Source of the DNA: Pohlia nutans | Taxonomy: Eukaryota > Streptophyta > Bryopsida > Bryales > Mniaceae | NCBI GenBank assembly: GCA_022496805.1 | Contig: CM040089.1 | Location: 37,370,372-37,434,371 of the forward strand | Length of the DNA: 64,000 bases | Reading direction: 5' to 3' | Shown here: piece after piece, positions 57,766-64,000 of the stretch | How the letters are laid out: each line of letters opens with the position of its first letter | Numbering within the stretch: position 1 is the first letter of the stretch | The notes under the pieces: model-generated | What the model saw: only the letters and a program-made list of their open reading frames with translations | Told to the model about the DNA's origin: nothing | Database searches by the model: none | Made by a program: the position numbers and the translations under genes

Positions 57766-58224
57766 GTGGCCCTAAAGCTGAACTGCGCAACACAAGCAAG
57801 ACAGGCTTGGACGAACGAAAGTCGCAGAACCAGTGTAGCGTTGAGCGCGACGGACGGACGCTTCAACCGTCATTATATTCGTTCATATTTCGACGAAAAA
57901 CATTCCTCGGCGAGTTTTGTCGTTCATTCGTTCTCACGAAGGTTGTAGGGCTCCTGCTTCCAGATTCTTCCCGCCGGAAGAGTCCTGCGGCACAGGAATG
58001 CACGTTCATTGCATTTGGTGTGAGCGAGTCAAGAATTGGAGGATCCAGGATTGAATCAGCCGAGCCTTAGTCTCGCTTGCAGTAGTCGGTTGCAGCAGTT
58101 AGTTGATTCATTATTGTCTCTTGTGGTGCATTCAATTTTCGGTGTAATCGGTTCAACTGGTTTGATCACAAAGGAATTAATAAGTGCTTTGAGCGAGAGG
58201 GATAATTTCTTCCTGTTGCTCAAA

Positions 58225-61200
58225 ATGTATTCGTTATCGCGGCGCACGCTTGCAAAGCGTGCTTTGAGATCCGTTGCGGCGTTTCCAGCAGCCACGTTTG
58301 ATGTCTGTCGCTGTCTATCCTCGGCGGCCGCTTCAAGTGCTTCGTTTCCACTGCAACAGGTTGGCTGGCTTATCTTCCCGATCGTCTCTTTTTATTTAAT
58401 TTTAATTTTAATTTTAAGCTTTTTTTTTTGGAGCATTTTGGTGCAGAAAATTTCCTTCACACAAAATATCTGCTGATAATCGTGATTTTTTCCAAATAAA
58501 AATAAAAATGCAATGAGTATGCACATAGAATCGGAATGTCCTGCACTTCAAACTGAAACATCGTTTTTTCTTGCCCTAAGGTTTCAGTAGGGTTTAAGGT
58601 TTAAACTTAGTATTTCATTACACTTCGTTTTTGGATATTAGTCTATGTTGGTCTGAGCGTTCGGTTTTTGTTCTCTTTACGTTGAACGAACCTTAGCTCA
58701 AGAAACTCGTAAATTGGTATAGGTTTCGCCTTTTGAATTGCACTAAGAATCATTGAATAGGATTTTTGACCTTTTTTTTCGGTTATTGTAGGGTTCCGAT
58801 AGCGGGAGTTGCAATGGTCAATCAGGAAATTTCTCGACACATGCGTTCTCAAACTCAAGAATCTCCTTCAATCCAGTACGAAATATTTCCGGGGCGTGTA
58901 CAGGACGAACCGTCTGTTCGGACCCTATTTATGATAAGTTGAGGCACGCCGGCACTCGGTATGAGTCAAACGTAGCGACGGAGAATGCACCTGTGGAGAA
59001 GCATGAATATCAAGCTGAGGTACTGATGTCCTCTGAAATACATAACATTCTTAAGCCCTAGACTTTGTACCCCTACTAAAGTTCCAAGATTTTCTCCGAT
59101 GCTCTTAGATGCTCTTTGTTTTCATATCTTAAGTTTGTCTTACTTGCTTGACTCCTACCAAGGTAAGGGGTACAATTGCCGTCAGTTTAAGCATTTCAAC
59201 CTACATGGAGCGCTGATTTTCAATGATAAAAAATTGCAGCACATAAAACAGTGGGTTTAATAACCAAGCTCAATTTTTAATTTTTTTTTTCACAATGTAT
59301 GATTTTGTTATAAATTTTCAAACTTAATATGCATAGACCACTATTGATGTTAGTAGGTGTACCAATAACTGTCTTTCATTTCTAGTCCAATCAGATTGCT
59401 AACTTGGTATTCATAATTAATGCTTGTGATAACTAGATTGGGAACTCCTGAAGTTGAAACAGGTGGTTTCATAGGTAACCACAATTGGTACCTAACAGTT
59501 TCTAGTGCTTCTACCTTAAATTCCCTTATATAATGGCAAGTGTCATCTTTCACTCCATGTTCCAAGGAAAGTTACTGTATCAGTAAAAAGCCAACCAAGC
59601 AGTAGGCAGTGCAGTACCCTACTGCTTAAGAATGTTATGATACATGTTTGTGTGCCTGTTTATTTATTATCCACTTCATGATTTCTTTAAAAAGAATTCT
59701 ATGTGAGTGGTGGCTAACAGTCATGTGCTTGGTGTGGAAACAGGTGAGCAGGCTTATGGATCTTATTGTGAACAGTCTCTATAGCAATAAGGAAGTGTTC
59801 CTGCGAGAACTTGTCAGGTAAACTTTGAATTATGCCTTCAGGATTCAGAAGTGTTGATAAGGATCTGTTTTGTATCTGTAGCTCGGTTATGTCCTTGCTC
59901 CTTTGTACAATACAAGGTTGGGGTATACCGGTACTAAATCTGGAGTTAACATGGCTCGAGTTTTGCAGCAATGCGAGTGATGCTTTGGACAAACTGCGGT
60001 TTTTAAGCGTTACTGACACGAGCATGTTGGATGCCAATCCCAATCTAGAAATTCGCATTAAGGCTGATCATGATGCTGGCATCCTCACTATCACGTAAGT
60101 TCTTTTTCCAATTCACAGCGTCATATACAGTGACAGACTGTTCCTAGTGAAGAGTAAGGAAACTTTACATAGGACTGGAAGTCAAGTGCTTTCTTAGTTC
60201 CTTCATTGCAGCTTGACTTGGAGATCGTACAAGTTTCTCATGGTCATGTAGGCTTGTGACGTTGAGTTTCCAATCAATGTTGCGAACGACAGGGACTCAG
60301 GTATTGGCATGACTCGCGAAGAATTGATTGAGAGCCTGGGAACTATCGCACATAGTGGGACCGCAAAATTTTTAAAAGCGCTTAAGGTGATTCTCTCACC
60401 CACAGTTGCAATGGCACTCATCTGGGTATAGTATTATGGGAGTAGACAAGTCATTAGAAATGTGATATATTCTAGTTTATCTTTACATCTTTACAGTCAT
60501 GTTGTATTCACAACACCGCTGTTTCCATAGTTCTTTATTTCAAGCATGATCATGTACTCTTTGTAGAGGTTGAGATGTAGTTCAACGTATGTGCACTTTG
60601 TGCGCTTATCTTTAATCGGATGGATTCTTATTTACCCTAAGAAAATGGAAGCGACCTATATTTTCCGAGCGAAACATTAGTACCTAAAAACGTGGAGTGC
60701 CACATTACGAAAATAGATCCTTTATGACAAGTGGTTGTGATTATCATCTGGCAATATTCCTGGATGTTGTGTCTTGCTGTAATAATGGAAAGGCCACGTT
60801 CAAAGACTTTCATTTTTGTATTTATCAATGTGACTTTAATTCATTGTTTTGACTATGTCAACAGGAAAACCAGGGGACTAACAAGGACAACAATTTGATT
60901 GGTCAATTTGGTGTTGGCTTCTATTCAGCTTTCCTTGTGGCAGATAAGGTAAACAGAACATGAATCCGGCTGTTTCTCCATGGTGGTAATTGCTTTCAAT
61001 GACTACATGATCGAGCACATCCTCAGAACGTCTTTTTCCTCAACAATTTAACGTATGTGGTTGAGTTGCAAATTTTGGATCGGATCTGCTTTCCACTAAT
61101 CGTTGTTCTGCCATTTGTATGCAATTTACAAGTTATTTGCTTCCTCTTCGTGTTCTAAAGGAAATGAATCCTGATGAAGTGGCTCCTGCAACTTGCTTGA

Positions 61201-63906
61201 AATGCATATCAAATATTTGTATTCGTACTTTTTAATCATTCGTTTGGAGAAGATATGTTGGTTTTATTATTGCCCGTTATTTTTATCCGATTGATGCTTG
61301 ATTGTGGTAGTCATTTGTGTTCCGATAGAATGGTTCTCAAGGACGGTTCCTTTTTCTATCGACTTGCAGGTATCCGTGTCAACGAAAAGTGCAAAATCCG
61401 ACAAGCAATTTGTCTGGGAAGGAGAGGCAAACACAAGTTCTTATACAATTAGGGAGGAGTTGGACTCTGACAAACTTATACCTCGAGGCACTTCTATCAC
61501 TCTGCATCTGAAGGTGTTTTTTTCGTTGGCTTTTGATATTATACAGTTATCACTCGGATTTCTGTCGAACCTTCTCTGGATTCAAGATTGAAAATTCACA
61601 GATGCATTATGAAGCCATTTTCCGAAGTTCTTGTTGTTGGTATGCAGGATGCTCATAGGTACGAATTTGCGGATCCAACCAAGATAAAACATTTGGTCAA
61701 GAATTACTCACAGTTCATATCTTTTCCAATTTACACATGGCAGGAGAAGACACAAAGCAAGAAGGTACCATATTTCTTGTATTGCTTGGAGCCAAAGTAT
61801 GCATGGTTTTTAGGACTAGACTTATTTGTGATATGTAATGTAATTCATTCTTTGCGTTACAGAATTATCTTTGTTTTTGTAAGAGTTCAAGTTCTGCTTG
61901 GTGCTGAAGCCGCGTGGTGGGTATTTCCAGGTTGAGAAGTCGGAAAGTGATGACGAAGATCTGCAGGCAGGTTCCTTATGTATATTGCTTTCTAGTTCGC
62001 CTTAATAGTTATATTGCTTTCTAGTTCGCTTATTGGTACAAGTATACTACTTTCAAGTTCATCTTATTGAGGACTTAGTTGGCGAGGTGAACGTTTATTA
62101 CTTATGATCTGGTATGGGGCTGGATTTCCATTCAGAATAAGTCTCTCGATTCCTACTTAGTTAAGCTAAATGGCAGTCTTTATTTTTAACAGCTCTGCAA
62201 CACGTGGATTGATTCTTGAGCGGAGGGTAGTGGCATTGACATATTTGTTTACTGTCTTTCAGGATATAAAGACCAAATCTACGGAGAAGTACTGGGACTG
62301 GGAATTGACAAATGACACCAAGCCTATTTGGGTAGGCACTGTACAAATCTACAAATTCATCAGTCATCTGCAAATCTGACAATTCATTTGAGAGTTGCTT
62401 TGTACTTCTGCATGTTAATTTCCCTCATTATGTTGACTAAGTTTCTTTTACGCAGATGCGGAGTCCGAAAGAGGTGACCGAGGAAGAGTACCATGCATTT
62501 TACAAAAGTACTTTCAAGGAATACATGGACCCTCAGGCTTATACCCATTTTACCGCTGAGGTTTATTTGCCACCCTGATTGTTTATCTTTTACTTGGAAT
62601 AAAGCTGAGAATGCTACATTAGTGTAAATCTTGTTTTTTTATACACAAGATAGTTCAGACGTCCAGACTCTCTGACCTTGTATTAACGGTCTGCCTGGCG
62701 TATTGCAGGGTGAGATTGAATTTAGGAGTCTTCTATTCATACCGCCCATGGCGCCTTTAAACACAGAGGAGATGTGGCATTCCAGGAGAGGAGATGTTAG
62801 GCTGTATGTCAAGCGTGTCTTTATCTCTGATCAGTTCAATGGGGAGCTGGTTTGTTTCTCACTCTATGACCGGAACTTCACTACACTGTAGCCAAAGGGT
62901 TCTTGTCCTGGTTCTTTTCTCTTCTTGCTTGTCATTGTATCGTATCGGAAAAGACTTGACGACAAAGTCTCTTCTCATCAGGTTGCTACAACTTTAGGGC
63001 GGAGATTAGGTGCTTACACAGAATCGCAATTCCGATGGCATTGGCTGTTGGCGCTACTCTTATGATGAACTGGCTGTTGCTTGCTGTGGTGTATATGGGC
63101 TGGATTTTTGTTGATAATTCACCAAGTCAGTTATTTAGGAGCAAAGCATACGGCAATAAAATAACCGGCATCAAGTTGTAGATTTGTTGGCTGACTGAGT
63201 CTAATTGTGCCGCAGTTTCCTCGGTATTTGAGCTTCATGAAGGGGATAGTGGATTCCAATGATCTACCATTGAACGTTTCAAGGGAAATACTGCAACAGA
63301 GTCGCATTGTAAGTTGTGACATGTCTATTGATGTCTGCATGTCCCTGTGTTTAAAATAAATCTTGAGATGGGAACAAGGTTTTGTTTTATCATAAAATTT
63401 GACGCAAATTTTCGATGCAGGTGAAGATGATGAGACATCGTCTGGTTCGCAAAACTTTTGAAATGATTGAAAAGATCGCTAAAGATGAAGATAAACAGGT
63501 ACTTTAATCCTTCCTCCACATTACACAGAATGTATGCATGGGTGTTACTACATGAGAAGTTTAATTTTGCATGCGGACCAGAGTGATCTCATTTAAAAAG
63601 TTGCAAGTTGAAGGGCTTCCAATTACGCTGACAAGTGTATGTTCTTGGTAGGCTTATGAGAAATTTTGGGATGCATTTGGGAGGAATTTGAAGTTGGGTT
63701 GTACCGAAGATGCCTCCAATCACAACCGTATTGCCCCTTTGCTTCGATTCTACTCCAGCAAGAGTGAAAACACCCTCATGTCATTAGATCAGTATGTGGA
63801 GCGCATGAAAGAAAACCAGAAGGAAATATACTTTTTGTCTGCAGAAAGTATTATGAGTGCAAAGACTGCGCCTTTCGTAGAGGACCTCCTGAACAGAGAC
63901 CTTGAG
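58225..63906 (+). CDS. HSP90-6: Mitochondrial-type HSP90 chaperone (HSP90.6/TRAP1-like), 15 exons, partial at right edge
   Basis: Exons: 58225-58359, 58792-59019, 59744-59817, 59969-60094, 60293-60386, 60865-60948, 61370-61513, 61648-61764, 61931-61966, 62263-62331, 62456-62560, 62709-62849, 63216-63308, 63421-63498 and 63652-63906; 593 codons, all phases agree. The N-terminus [19 protein letters not shown] is a basic amphipathic presequence, suiting mitochondria. The ATPase domain has [39 protein letters not shown] and [11 protein letters not shown]. The middle domain has [37 protein letters not shown] and [14 protein letters not shown]. The C-terminal dimer domain lies beyond the window. 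Intron 9 appears to use a GC donor (CTGCAG|GCAGGT), as no GT site keeps the frame. Linker exon 9 ([12 protein letters not shown]) is shorter than in many plant homologues. A plastid HSP90 is less likely from the exon sequence EKHEYQAE and the presequence. Confidence 0.95.
61967..62262 (+). other. Probable GC-AG intron (HSP90 intron 9)
   Basis: Exon 9 ends CTGCAG and the intron starts GCAGGT. The next exon begins GATATAAAGAC in phase 0. A GT three bases on would shift the frame. Confidence 0.6.
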
Positions 63907-64000
63907 GTAGGCAAAGTGAATCCTTGACAATGGGTCACCAATTTTCGTTAGTATTGAGCAGTATGGATGTAGGAGTAGGGCTTTATTTTTTGGTGGTTAT

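Overview
The window is nuclear DNA of a photosynthetic land plant (streptophyte). It carries nuclear genes for plastid proteins with transit peptides (PsaF, and two copper-handling PAA1-type loci), a mitochondrial-type HSP90 split by at least 14 introns, and a plant-type alpha-1,4-glycosyltransferase. These sit in an AT-rich background that is mostly transposons. The gene mix and low gene density suit a seed-free plant (bryophyte, lycophyte or fern), but the species cannot be fixed from the sequence alone.

Layout. 1-1130: first two exons of a minus-strand PAA1/HMA6-like copper ATPase that runs off the left edge. 1651-1781: small poly(A) retroinsertion with target-site duplication. 2245-6476: young but broken Ty1/copia element. 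6605-8781: non-autonomous CACTA element carrying a nested TTAA-flanked element, a long hairpin and a tRNA-like segment. 10745-11640: four ~220-bp repeats. 12098-13127: ~1-kb foldback with a G-quadruplex motif in its loop. 13560-16451: 5'-truncated LINE copy (plus strand). 19578-23640: alpha-1,4-glycosyltransferase gene. 24638-26659: minus-strand, four-exon PAA1 N-terminal paralogue that ends after one copper-binding domain, as a stand-alone plastid copper chaperone (PCH1-like) would. 27341-~39400: near full-length minus-strand LINE with ORF1, a 2A ribosome-skipping motif, endonuclease, reverse transcriptase, a PCIF1-like region, RNase H and a zinc knuckle. 39689-50335: MITEs, a perfect 1256-bp tandem duplication, a second CACTA element and TTAA elements. 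50859-51599: psaF. 52841-57255: more TTAA elements and a small CACTA-type MITE. 58225-63906: fifteen exons of a mitochondrial HSP90, running off the right edge.

How it fits together. The host genes are separate housekeeping functions: plastid copper delivery, photosystem I, organelle protein folding and Golgi glycosylation. Three observations stand out: a family of six precise TTAA-flanked elements (piggyBac-like behaviour) with an empty-site comparison inside this window; a plant LINE carrying a 2A motif plus a PCIF1-methyltransferase-like region; and a physically linked duplicate of the PAA1 N-terminus that looks like the birth of a separate copper chaperone gene.
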